NCBI GenBank assembly: GCA_023375785.1
Contig: SZWC01000102.1
Coordinates: 275,095-312,362, forward strand
Source: Penium margaritaceum
Taxonomy: Eukaryota; Streptophyta; Zygnematophyceae; Desmidiales; Peniaceae
Direction: 5' to 3'
Length of the DNA: 37,268 bases
Position numbers and translations under genes: made by a program. The notes under the pieces are model-generated. The model did not search any database. It was not told the DNA's origin and saw only the letters and a program-made list of their open reading frames with translations. This document shows positions 27,902 to 37,268 of this stretch, in pieces; the stretch's first letter is position 1, and the number at the start of each line of letters is the position of its first letter.

Positions 27902-28083
27902 TGTTGGTTTGTGTGGCTTCCACCCGTCACGACTGATGCTGATGGATTATCCATATACCCATGTTGGTGGTATATGGAATAGGAGGGTGTGACGACACGA
28001 CGGGCCTCCGGACTATTCCGAGACTTCTCCAGCACCTATGACATCGCCGGCGAGACGCAGTTGATGCGTTCCAGCAGCCATGT
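27902..28083 (+). repeat. LTR copy B of E3, truncated
   Basis: It starts TGTTGGTTTGTGTGGCTTCC right after CAGGGAGGG. It matches LTR copy A for about 180 bases and then stops where the minus-strand gypsy LTR begins (28084). The remaining 480 bases of the LTR are not found to the right of that element in this window. Confidence 0.75.
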
Positions 28084-28654
28084 TGTAACACGACGAGTGA
28101 AACGGGGTGCGAGCCTCTTTGGGTGAGTGAGCCCTCGGGACCCGATTGCTCATGGCAATCACGTAGGTTGGTCATGGAGATTAACTTCACCGTGAAGTGA
28201 TGTCTCTCATGAATGACTCCTCTCACAAGTATGCCCCAACCAAGGTCGGGGCGCGGAGTCCATTCTCGTCATAGGGCAACCCAAGAGGGAGGATGGAGGA
28301 TATTATTTTATCCGTCCATTTTGTCGGCCGGTTGATGCGGCTCGACTAGGTACATTTCTCTCGTCGAGTCAACCCCTTAAACTATATTATGTTGTCCACG
28401 TGGAAACCCTAAGTTTCCGGCATGATTAAGGATGGGGAGGTGGTGACAAAATGTCTTCGCGCGTTCGAGGGAATTTTGTCACCACTCGGCGTCCCTCGTC
28501 CGATGGCGTGGCCAACACGTTTAAAAAAACGTGTTTGTCACGCCACTGAGTGGAGGTGGTATCCGGCGGGGTGGTCCTGTCGGAACGCCCACCGGTGGCC
28601 CCTCCCGAGCTCCCTCGTCACGGCGAGGGGCCTCTTGAGGGTCCCCTTGATGGG
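28084..28654 (-). repeat. 3' LTR of the minus-strand gypsy element (possibly shortened)
   Basis: On the plus strand it starts TGTAACACGACGAGTG and is alignable with 35757-36327 up to CTTGATGGGT. Beyond 28654 the sequences part. A TATA-like region at about 28521-28529 lies inside a stem-loop (28505-28544). Confidence 0.85.
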
Positions 28655-28834
28655 TCTAGATTAGTTGTTGGTGGAAGGAGACATGCTTTGTTGGTCAACA
28701 AAACATTCCTAAGGTGCATCCATTGGATCATGCGCCATTGCACAGGGAGAGAACTCCAAAGATTGAGATTGATATCCTTCACGAGCACAAGATCATACAT
28801 AGATCAGCCAAGTTCACATAAAACTTTTTCACGG
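28655..28834. other. 3' untranslated part of the gypsy element
   Basis: Sequence between the integrase stop and the LTR block. A clear minus-strand purine tract is not seen next to the LTR, which supports a deletion at this junction. No gene seen. Confidence 0.4.
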
Positions 28835-30406
28835 CTAACGCTTCCTCCTCCTCTTGCGAGGAGCATCCTCGCGACCATCAGCTTGGTCGTCCCCATGCGT
28901 CTGAGATCGCTGCCGTTGTGCTCTTGTCTGTACTCTGACAGGTGAAGGTTCCTTGCGTGGGACTTGTGCCAGGGTGGTACCCCCGGGGGCACGAGTGTGA
29001 AAGCGATTAGCCTGGTCTTGCCAATAGTCCTTGATCATAACAGCCGGGACACGACTCACAGGCTCCCAACTGTTGTGTTCAGGTCCACAACCGGCCCAGC
29101 TCACGAGGTATTCCTTCACAACACGTTTACCACGTGTAAGTTCGTGGTGTTGGAGGAGCCCATGTACCTCGTACTGACCGTCACTTGCCAGCATTATAGG
29201 CAGTGGCTGAACCGTTCCTGATGTTGCATAAGGTGCAAGAAGACTGACATGAAACACCTCATGGATCTTCATGACCTTTGGAAGAGCAAGGCGGTAAGCA
29301 ACCTCACCAATCTTGTGAGTGACCTTGAATGGTCCGACCCACTTCGGAAGGATCTTTCTTGCTCCGGGCGTCTTGAGACGCATGTTCCTTGTGCTTTAAA
29401 GAACCTGGTCACCGGCAGAAAATGTGACATCACGGCGACCAGCATCGACATAGGCTTTTTGGCGTTGCTTCAATGCATGGAGGTATTCACGTGCTTTCCG
29501 ACGAAGAGTGTCCATGCGATCGGCAAAGGCATGGGCGGAAGGTACGTGATTCCCGCCACCCCAGCGCCTCACCAAGGAGACGGGTACCATCGGATGCTGG
29601 CTGTAGTTTAGAAAGAACGGTGTCTACTTCATGGATTCATGAACAGAGTTGTTGTAGTCAAACTCTGTCGGACTGAGAAACTCATCCCAGTCGTCCATCG
29701 AAGGATCAATGTACATCCGGAGCATCTGCTCCAGAGTTCGGTTCATCCATTCAGTCTGTCCATCCGTTTGTGGATGAGGAGCAGTGGACATCTTTTGGCG
29801 GATGCCAAAGATCTCACCAAGGGCTTGCCAGAATTTACTTGAATACCGCATGTCGCAATCAGAGATGATGCGTAACGGCAGCCCATGCTGTCCAACAAAA
29901 GTGTCCCAAAAGATGCGTGCTGTTTCCTTGGCAGTGCCATGCACGGTTGTGGGCATGAAATGCACCATCTTGGTCAAAGACTCAACCAACACGAGGATAG
30001 CATCATGGCCACGAGGTGTCTCAAGTAAGCTAGTGATGAAATCCATGCTCCCTTCTTCCCATGAGGAGTTAGGCACTGAGAGGGGCTTCAACAATCCTGC
30101 TAGTGTCTTGTTGCTTGACTTGTTGCGGATGCACAAGTCACAGGCTTGGATGTTTTTGCGTACGTCGCACGACCATCCAGGCCACCAATAATGCTCTGAG
30201 AGAGCCTTTCCGGTTTTTGTTGCACCAAGGTGGCCAGCTGCTGCTGGGTTATGGAACTCAAAAAGGATCTCATTTCGCAACTTTCCGGAGTTGGGCACAA
30301 CCACCAGGTTGCCCTTCTAGTAGAGGCCGGAGGCTTCCACCAAGCCGTATTGGTCAATGTTACCCTGGTCAAATCATGGGTCATCAAAGTATCCCATGCG
30401 GATACG
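28835..30406 (-). pseudogene. pol: Gypsy integrase with chromodomain (minus strand)
   Basis: In order along the minus strand: H2C2 zinc domain (HNPAAAGHLG near 30250; CDLCIRNKS near 30140), core with MDFITSLLE (first Asp, near 30040), SDCDMRYSSKF (second Asp, with Cys where Arg is usual, near 29870) and TDGQTEWMNRTLE (Glu, near 29760). Then the KWVGPFKVTHKIGEVAYRL GPF motif (near 29340), VFHVSLLAPY, and a chromodomain at about 29180-29020 (YEVHGLLQHHE to HNSWEPVS). A basic RKRRRKR tail ends at 28835. In one frame from 30319 to 28835 the breaks are three nonsense codons: TAG near 30320, TAG at 29624-29626, TAA at 29396-29398. Upstream of 30320 the frame differs from that of RNase H. Confidence 0.88.
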
Positions 30407-32507
30407 TCACAAGAATGGCGTGAAATGCGCCGTCGGTTTTGGTGGTTGGCGTAGGGGGTTATCAGGCTTGGACACATCCTGTTCCTGTACATCTTTTGTG
30501 CGAAGGGATTGCGCTTGAAGTGTGGTGAGAACCACGTTGACCGGAGTGCGACTCAACGGGTCTGCCACATTTGTATGACCGGGTCGGTATGCCCACTGGA
30601 AATGGAATCTGCTCAAGTACTCGCTCCGACGGGCTTGTCGCCAAGAAAGGTTTGGTTGTGAATGAAAGAATACCAGGGGGTTGTCGTCTGAAACCACTGT
30701 GAATCCACCCTTGGCACCTTCAAGGTAACAGCGCCAAACCTTCAAGGCATGAACTACCGCAAGCAAATCTTGGTCGCCTGTGGTGTAGCGAGTCTCAGCG
30801 CTTGAGAGTTTGCGACTCTCATATGCGACCAGTCATCCTTCTTGCATGAGGACAGCCCCTATCCCGATGATAGATGCATCACAGAGCACCTCGTATGGTT
30901 TTTTAAGATTCGGGAGTGCAAGCACATGTGCAGATGTCAGAATTTCCTTGACACGCACAAATGCATTTTTACACTTATCAGACCATGACCTTTTCACGTC
31001 TTTATGTGTGAGAGCTGTGAGTGGGACGACAAGGCTAGAATACCCTTGCATGAAGCGACGAAAGTAATTTGCTAAGCCTAGGAAGGCTGGTATTTCGTCC
31101 ACATTGGATGGCTGAGGCCAGTCCACAACAGCTTGCACTTTACGAGGATCCACTCGAATTCCTTCGCTGCCAACGATGAAGCCCAAGTACTGCAGCTCGG
31201 GTTGTGCGAAAGCACACTTTTCCATCTTGGCAAAGAACTTCTCCTTGCCGAGGATCTCGAGCATTGTACACAGGTGTTGTACTTGCTCCTCATGATTCTT
31301 TGAGATCACCAGGATATCATCAAGGTACACCAAGACGGTTTTGCCCAAGTGGGCAAAAACGAAAAATGTGATTCATTGTGGCCTGAAACGTCGCTGGGGC
31401 ATTGGTAAGACCAAAGCTCAGTACTCGGAACTGATAATGTCCCAGAAGTGTACAAAACGCATTTTTGGGAACATCTTCTTCAATGATCCAAATTTAGTGA
31501 TATCCTTGAGCCAGATCAAGAGAAGAGAAGACCTTTGTACCTTGAAATTGGTCAAAAAGATCCTTGATCCTTGGCAAGGGATAGCGGTTTTTAGCCGTCA
31601 AGCTGTTCAATGCATGGTAGTCAACACACATGCGTAAACCTCCATCCTTCTTGTTGACAAAGAGGATAGGAGCTCCAAGTGGAGAGCTGCTGGGTTCAAT
31701 CCATCCCTTGGCCAAGTATTCCTTGATCTGTCGTTCGGCTTCTTCACGTTCAGTGGGACTGAGGTGATACATGGGCCGAAACGATGATCTTGCTCCAGGC
31801 TCAAGAGGGATACTGTGACCAACATTCCGTTCTGGCGGTAGGCCATCCGGGAGTGGGCGAAAAACGTCAGAAATCTCTTCAAGGAGAAAACTGACATCAC
31901 TCGAGCTCGACGGTGGATCGTCGTCATCGACCTTACAAAGTTGTGCTAGGAACACGTTGTGCCCTTTACGCAAGTATCGCTTCACTTGAAGCGACATACG
32001 GACGGATTGTTCACTCTTGTGAGAGGGCTTTGAACGATCCATAGGCGAAAGCGTGATGGAGCGCTTGACTTTTTGTACGGTGAGAGTCTTTGTGACCCAA
32101 CTCATGTTGGCCTTGTGCTCATTAAGCCAAGGATAACCCAAAACAACGTCAAAATTATCTGTCAAGTCAATGACATAAAAGTTGACGATTGTTGTGAGAG
32201 TTCTGAACTTGAGACTTGCCCGACATGTGCCGAGTACATCGACCTCACGATCGTCACCGACGGTGACTTTTCCCTCACAAGTCGTGCTTTTCAATCCTAG
32301 ATTTCGCACACGAGAGGCACTAATGAACTCGTCATCAGCACCTGTGTCAACTAGGACTTGCACGCGTGCCCCAGCCAGATGACCTGCAAATTGCATTGTC
32401 ATCTTTGCGTGTGAGCTGCATGTGAACAAGCTCTTTGGAGGCTTAGCCTGAAAGTGAGACACGCGAAAATGATCTGTGCTACGACGTAGCACAAAGCACA
32501 GAGTCAC
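30407..32507 (-). pseudogene. pol: Gypsy protease-RT-RNase H (minus strand)
   Basis: The retropepsin has an intact active site VDTGADDEF (near 32350) and [13 protein letters not shown] follows: [62 protein letters not shown], then a TAA near 31494. The frame continues, shifts near 31360, and carries the intact catalytic YLDD at 31316-31327, then FLGLANYFRRFMQGYS (thumb). RNase H has DASIIGIGAVLMQEG, a TGA near 30833, then AYESRKLSS, TGDQDLLAVVHALKVW and YRPGHTNVADPLSR. Apart from one frameshift, the damage is two nonsense codons, so all catalytic residues seen are kept. This is the best-preserved pol in the window. Confidence 0.9.
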
Positions 32508-33006
32508 CCACTTGCTCCCACATGTGGTGTCCTTTGTTTACATCGCACAAGAGTTGCCATCCATTCAAGAGTTCTTTCTTGAGACTCGCAAAGATGAGAA
32601 CTGCAACAGTCACTTGTGTGATTGAGTTCATCTTGTGAGCTACGTTTGCCAACTCAAGCACTTTGTTTGCTTTCTGCCATATGGAAACAATCAAGCAAGT
32701 ACGATTTTATAAGCATTCATCATCGATGAGATGTGAGAGTGGACAATGGCGAGAGATACACAGAGTCATTGCTCATGGGGGAGCAAAAAATAGCAGAAAA
32801 CAAAGCCCCAGTGAGGCGTTCCAACTGTTTCACATCATCATCCTGGAACATGAAAGCGCGTTCAACATCCAAGGATCTCTTAGCCACAGCCCCTAGTGGT
32901 TGTCCACTACCAGCCACAAGGGGATTCGAAAACCCTTCCCATGGCCTGCTGGTCCACGACCACCATTCACGCCCTTGGTAATCTGGCGGTTTCCTTGTCC
33001 CTTATC
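32508..33006 (-). pseudogene. Gag-protease junction region (minus strand)
   Basis: A partly open minus-strand frame (32720-32917) lies between the gag stop and protease, with QDDDVKQLERLTGALFSAI. It is probably the tail of gag or the gag-pol linker; frame changes prevent a firm join. Confidence 0.4.
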
Positions 33007-35011
33007 CTACTTGTCTTCGCCCTGTTCATTGGTGTTTCCATCAGCACGATCCTTCTGGCACTTGCGGCATTTAGAAGCATAGTGCCCAGTCTTTCCACAA
33101 TAGTAGCAGGTGAGGGTGTCTATCTTGGCCTTGCCATCTGTACGCTCCTTATGGCTGTCCTGCGGCTTGGAGGGTTTGTGACTACCGGACCCGTGCCGAG
33201 GGAGCTTACGCTCACTGCATTGGGGAGAGTGCTGACGCTTGTTGTTGCCATGCTGGTGATGCTGGACGCGGTGTGTGTTCGCTCCATACTCTGTTGGCAT
33301 GGAGTTATACTTCACGAGGATGAAGTCAAGCAACTCAGCATAACTGGTCCAATGCTTGCCTTGGGGATCCAGCGTACAAGCACAAGCGAGGGACTCGTTA
33401 GAAAGGCCGTTGGTGAGCCATTCCACGATCTGCCACATGGGATGGCGGTCCTCATCTGTGATTTTGTCCAAGGTGTTGTCCCAATCCAAGAGGTTTTCCG
33501 CAAGCTTGCGGTCACCTTGGCGTATTTTTGACAGACGCATGGACGCTTGCTGGGAGACGGACTCCCTACCGTGCAAGTCCATGAGGATCTTGCATAGGTC
33601 TTCCCAGTGAGGTCTGGGGACCGACTAAGGTGTTTTCACATATAACACTTTCAGTCGGTTCTTCACCGATGAGAGCGCTGTCAAGGCAAGCTAGCTCGAC
33701 AGCGTCCCAAGCTCGTTATTTGATGTTATGGAGCTCAAGAAAAAGCTTCATGCGTGGCTTCCAAGTGGCTAAGTCCACGTGCTTGGATAAGCCGAACTTG
33801 GGATAATCACTCACGCGCTTTACAGCCTTTGAGATCTCAGCGCCCAATGCTGCATCATCATCCTCAGGGTGTTTCTCGCTTATTACTTTCTCAATCTAAT
33901 GAAGACGATGAGAGCCGCTCGGGCCCGTCGACCGATCATCATGGGTGTCACCCGTCAGGCTGTGAGCATCATCATTTGATGGATGCTTAGCTTTGCGACC
34001 CTGGGATAGGTGGGCGGGATCAGGCATGTCGGCCATGCCACCAGCCACCAACGTACCCATGATGTTCAACATTCTGCTGAATGCATCAGGGTGAACGTGC
34101 TGCTTGAGGACAAGCACGCTCTTGGTGAGCTGGTTACGCTCAAAAGCGTCGAGCAAATGCTCGTATGCCTTGGCGTCTTGCAAAAGGTTCAATGCATCAG
34201 CGATGTTCGCTGCATCCTTTTGCGATCCATGGCCTGCCTTAGATACGATGGTCGTGTTGGCGGCCGCAGCACATGTCTGTGCTCTTCCAGGTGTTCCTTG
34301 CTCAAGGCGAGCCAAGGGACCATCCTGGGGTTGTGGAATTGATGCACATTCCGAGGTAGGCAGCGTGTTCCTCCCGTCACCACCCACTAGTATGCCATCC
34401 GGGACAACTCCACGAGATGTATGACCAGTAGGTAGCTTAGGGCCACCGTTCCCCTTTGCTAGGGCCGAAGCCCGAACAGCTTCCACCGTGCGAAAGTCAC
34501 GGATTTTGAGGTCCACAAGGTTGTTGATCGCCGCCAGGGTGGCAGCATCAATACCCTTGAGAGGATCGTCGTCCTCTTCATCTTTGGCCTCCAAGGAGAG
34601 CCGATCGTCCTCTACTCCAACGTCATTGTCTTCGCCTTCGGCGATAGTAGGTTCTGCGTCCATCGTGCCTGCTACGCCGGCGCCGGCAAGGCCCTCGGCC
34701 TTATCGCCAATGCGTGGAGTTGACGTCGCCTCCTTGGCTTCCTCATGTTCCTTCACGATGTCCTTAGCAGCAGGGCTCTCACTGGGCGGCATCTTCGGGA
34801 AAGCGGCGGATGCGACGTGACCGAGGCCCGTCCCACAAGTGCTCTTCGTCGGCGACATCGTGCGCGTAGCATGATTCCCGGATGCGCTTAGGCCACTCTC
34901 CTTCGCAAGGGTTTTTGGAGAGCCTCCTCTTGCCACTGACATGGGGAGACCACCTCCCACCATGACTGGTGAGGAGGGGTGAAGGGAGGAAAGGGAAGGG
35001 AGGGGGGACAA
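33007..35011 (-). pseudogene. gag: Gypsy gag (minus strand)
   Basis: The N-terminal part (35011 to 33896, 371 codons open) is Ala/Gly/Pro-rich and acidic (EGEDNDVGVEDD, KDEEDDDPLKG), with a helical segment LDAFERNQLTKSVLVLKQHV. The frame passes a TAG (33896-33898) and a TAA near 33718 into a capsid-like stretch (TWKPRMKLFLELHN, WDAVELACLDSAL), then shifts near 33600. The C-terminal part (33582-33007) has DWDNTLDKITDEDRHPMWQI and a perfect CCHC zinc knuckle CYYCGKTGHYASKC (33067-33108), followed by a basic tail. The knuckle marks it as nucleocapsid. Start at 35011 is the first Met of the open frame; the leader before it is about 730 bases. Confidence 0.85.
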
Positions 35012-35740
35012 GAGTTAAGTGAGAGTGTGGTGGTAGGTAGAATGTAGATGGACCAGCAATCTCTTCCAAGTATTTCAAGCACTCTTGGCTATGGTAAGCG
35101 GGATAAAATGGTTTCCCACTATTTCCACGCCCTTTGCAAAGAGAAAGTGCCGAAATACCCCTCTTTTTCTCCTTCCACTCATCAAATGAGATTCAAAGTA
35201 AGTGGAAAGCATGAAATCATGGGCAGAAATTCTGGAAAAACAATTGGCAGCGTTTCCCCTATAATTTGAACGAAAAAATATTTTTTTGTTGACTGAAAAG
35301 GGAAGAAACAACCTTTTTTTTGAGGTTCTGGTCCCTGGACCATAGCAGGCAGCACAGGTGTCAAACGTTGGCGACGGATACCTTTCTGGAGATTTCGTTG
35401 CTTGTTCTTTCCAACAGTATGCTGCATGCAGCATTTGGAGAAGTCTGCTGCCTGCAGCGCTTGTTCAAAGTCGGGGTATGGTTCTGGAGAAACTGGCCTG
35501 CTGCGGCGGTTCTGTAACGTGACAGCAAGGCGAGCGGAAGCAAACTTGGCTGCGGACCATGTCGCCAAAAACGGCCTAGTCTGCTGCTTCTGCGTCGTTA
35601 TTAGGACGGTGGAGCGATCGAACAATCAATCTGCTCCGCCGGACTTGGGTGAGGAGGAGTGGAGTGGTGGATGCAGCTTCCTAGCGGCGACTCAGCAGGT
35701 TCCAGGTCGTCCAGCGACTAAGTCACCAAGGGTGATGCCT
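35012..35740 (-). other. Gypsy 5' leader
   Basis: Non-coding stretch between PBS and gag on the minus strand. It contains a perfect 16-base palindrome ATGCTGCATGCAGCAT at 35419-35434 (a candidate RNA dimer-initiation loop, by analogy only) and T/A-rich runs. No gene seen. Confidence 0.5.
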
Positions 35741-35755
35741 AGCTCATGGATACCA
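35741..35755 (-). other. Primer-binding site of the gypsy element
   Basis: The minus strand reads TGGTATCCATGAGCT, one base inside the right LTR. It matches the first seven bases of the initiator-tRNA-type PBS (TGGTATC) and then diverges, so the primer tRNA may differ. Confidence 0.7.
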
Positions 35756-35756
35756 A

Positions 35757-36327
35757 TGTAACACGGCGAGTGAAACGGGGTGCGAGCATCTTTAGGTGAG
35801 TGAGCCCTCGGGACCCGATTGCTCATGGCAATCACGTAGGTTGGTCGTGGAGATTAACTTCGCCGTGAAGTGATGTCTCTCACGAATGACTCCTCTCACA
35901 AGTACGTCCTGAACAAGGTCGGGGCGCGGAGTCCATTCTCGTCATAGGGCAACCCAAGAGGGAGGATGGAGGATATTATTTTATCCGTCCATTTTGTCGG
36001 CGGGTTGACGCGGCTGGACTAGGTACATTTCTCTCGTCGAGTCTACCCTTTAAACTATATTATGTTGCCCACGTGAAAACCCTAATTTTACGGCGTGATT
36101 AAGGATGGGGAGGTGGTGACAATGTCTTCGCGCGTGCGAGGGCATTTTATCACCACTCGGCGTCCCTCGTCCGATGGCGTGGCGCCATGCGTTTATAAAA
36201 ACGTGTTTGCCACGCCACCGACAGGAGGTGGCATCTGGCGGGTTGGTCCCATCAGAACGCCGGCCGGTGGCCCCTCGCGAGCCCCCTCGTCATGGCGAGG
36301 GGCCCCGTAAGGGTCTCCTTGATGGGT
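35757..36327 (-). repeat. 5' LTR of the minus-strand gypsy element
   Basis: Partner of 28084-28654. On the minus strand a TATA-like TTTTTATAAACG occurs at about 36190-36201, the probable promoter. It sits in an inverted repeat (GGCGTG ... CACGCC, about 36177-36218). A further stem GGCCCCTCG / CGAGGGGCC lies at about 36269-36304. The LTR may continue to 36602. Confidence 0.85.
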
Positions 36328-36342
36328 GGGGACCCCTCACAA

Positions 36343-36552
36343 TGTCACATTGGGTCCTGCCCAATGTGACAACGTGGGCCCATCGCGAGTATTCGCGATG
36401 GGCTCGCGTTCCGCCAATCGAGGCCGCGAGACCTTAAGCGGCGGCCGGATAGTGCAAGGCACTATCCGGTCGCCCTCCTGCGTATCGGAAACTTCCACGA
36501 AGCTTCCGGTTCGCAGGACTGGTTGGTGAGGAATTCTCCTCGCCGTCCAGTC
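36343..36552. repeat. Five consecutive stem-loops next to the gypsy LTR
   Basis: Stem 1: TGTCACATTGGG with its complement, loop TCCTG (36343-36371). Stem 2: GCCCATCGCGA, loop GTAT (36378-36403). Stem 3: CCGGATAGTGC, loop AAG (36445-36469). Stem 4: three stacked short stems CCTGCG, CGGAA, CTTC with symmetric interruptions (36477-36517). Stem 5: GACTGG and GAGGA with their complements, with five-base interruptions (36517-36552). Not present beside the left LTR. Confidence 0.9.
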
Positions 36553-36602
36553 GACCGACGCTAGGGTTATCCCCATATTTCGAGACAGAGGACGCGACAG
36601 AC

Positions 36603-37268
36603 CATGTTTAGGAATGGTGCTGATCCTGTTGTGATTTGTGCCGTTTCTGTACAGTTTACTGTGACCACTCGGCCGTGTCCATACTCGTGCAGATCCCTGA
36701 GGCAGGCGGCCCTGGTGACACCGGCGCGACGACAGGCGGCGGACTACCCGTTTGGAGCTGACCGACCACTGTTCCAGAGCCCCAGATGTCACCGGGAGTC
36801 CTTGCTGTGCCTTCTACGTCTTGCAGGCGCCTTTCGGCGGACTGGGCATGAGACCCATTTGCATGTTTTTGCATTATATACTCGCTGTCAGTCGATGGAT
36901 GCATGCATGTGACCATTCGTTGCGTGTGTCTTTTGATTCTGCACGTCTAGGTTCAGACGGCGTAGGATTCTGACATGTGTGCGCAGAGTTACGGCCAAAA
37001 CAGTGGTTTTGGGCCGGTTTTAGGACAGCTCTTGGACTGCCGCGTGCGACACCCGCCGTGCGCCGCGGCAGGTATTTATGCCCTGGACCTGTCAGTTGTC
37101 ATTTCTCTCTGCATTTACTAAGCTATTGAAGCTTATGAGACTTTGCGCGTCTCCCTAGCCTGATCCTTGCTGTTTCTTGCACCTGCCTGCTTGCTAGTGC
37201 GTTAGCTGACTGGACAGTGTCGCCACGTCAGCAGCAGCAAGGCTAGGAAGCTTCCTAGCAGTTTCTCA
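36603..37268 (+). other. Unassigned LTR- or promoter-like segment at window end
   Basis: It begins CATGTTTAGG and includes a GC-rich stretch followed by GGTATTTATG (37071-37080), a TATA-like site, and then a T/C-rich transcribed-leader-like sequence. No open frame with a recognisable product. It may be an LTR whose body lies right of the window. Confidence 0.3.

Larger units (their letters stand above)
15340..28083 (+). mobile_element. E3: probable non-autonomous LTR element hosting Copia2
   Basis: Two same-strand copies of one LTR bound this interval: 15340-16004, followed by a PBS-like site, and 27902-28083, preceded by a purine-rich tract. The internal part, without the nested Copia2, is about 5.2 kb and holds repeats and reading frames without any recognisable gag, protease, RT or integrase. 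That is the profile of a large non-autonomous derivative (LARD-like). An alternative is that the 15340 LTR is the 3' LTR of the gypsy fragment just upstream and the two copies are unrelated insertions; the chromodomain stop touching the LTR would fit that. Confidence 0.45.
28084..36327 (-). mobile_element. Minus-strand Ty3/gypsy chromovirus-type element
   Basis: Direct repeats of about 571 bp (28084-28654 and 35757-36327, about 91% identical) bound a minus-strand gag, protease, RT, RNase H, integrase and chromodomain, the gypsy order. The PBS lies inside the right repeat, so the right one is the 5' LTR. The true LTR may reach 36602, because the shared block does not end in the canonical dinucleotide and the left copy may be shortened. 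CATGT occurs just left of 28084 and at 36603-36607, a possible target duplication. Confidence 0.85.

Noticed and set aside
32896..33531. Plus-strand 211-codon frame with hydrophobic, membrane-like segments
   Set aside because: It is the antisense of gag with its CCHC knuckle, which is far better supported on the minus strand.
34488..34820. Plus-strand Ser/Ala-rich frame
   Set aside because: Antisense of the open gypsy gag frame.
33896..35011. A host gene for an Ala/Gly-rich acidic protein
   Set aside because: It lies between a PBS and a zinc-knuckle gag in the same strand and order, so it is the gypsy gag N-terminus.
1..37268. A prokaryotic defence, toxin-antitoxin or phage system
   Set aside because: No bacterial gene organisation, no ribosome-binding sites and no such protein families; every recognisable domain is from LTR retrotransposons.

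Overview
The window is a stack of decayed transposable elements from a eukaryotic nuclear genome; I see no intact host gene. Several primer-binding sites start TGGTATCAGAGC or a variant (complementary to the 3' end of plant initiator tRNA-Met). There are Ty1/copia polyproteins in gag-PR-INT-RT-RH order and two Ty3/gypsy elements with C-terminal chromodomains. Together these point to a green-plant (streptophyte) genome. A charophyte alga or bryophyte is possible, but I cannot fix the species. Nothing here looks bacterial, and the N runs mark assembly gaps.

Layout. 1-624: minus-strand LTR of an element lying mostly left of the window. 1092-13312: degenerate copia element 'Copia1' (+): PBS at 1603, an unusually long low-complexity leader, gag at 4321-5400, PR-INT at 5771-7350, a collagen-like Gly/Pro linker at 7425-7880, RT-RNase H at 10694-12537, PPT at 12631 and an LTR from 12645. 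It is split by a 2.77-kb terminal-inverted-repeat DNA transposon (7922-10692) that carries a 469-bp palindrome-rich tandem array. 13600-15339: 3' half of a chromodomain gypsy pol (+), with an internal deletion. 15340-28083: element 'E3' (+), probably non-autonomous: LTR 15340-16004, PBS-like site, degenerate RYA trinucleotide repeats, unrecognised Ser/Thr/acidic reading frames, a 120-126-bp minisatellite, PPT, then a partial second LTR at 27902. Nested in E3 is 'Copia2' (19344-25988, +), with both LTRs and an open RT-RNase H frame that contains an assembly gap. 28084-36327 or further: a minus-strand chromodomain gypsy element with gag, protease, RT, RNase H and integrase all recognisable. It lies against the truncated second LTR of E3. 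36343-36552: five consecutive stem-loops. 36603-37268: an unassigned LTR- or promoter-like stretch.

Relative ages by eye: E3 LTR copies about 86% identical; Copia2 LTRs about 92%; minus-strand gypsy LTRs about 91%. This fits Copia2 and the gypsy element having landed in or beside an older E3. Nearly all coding regions are broken by nonsense codons (mostly TAG/TGA, the kind made by C-to-T change), by a few frameshifts, and in Copia1 by loss of catalytic residues in protease, integrase and RT.

The most unusual items are the TIR transposon, whose internal satellite amplifies the ATACAC/GTGTAT motif also found in its ends; the strings of perfect stem-loops in the Copia2 LTR and beside the gypsy LTR; the degenerate RYA trinucleotide tracts shared by three different elements; and the E3 reading frames, which I cannot assign to a family.
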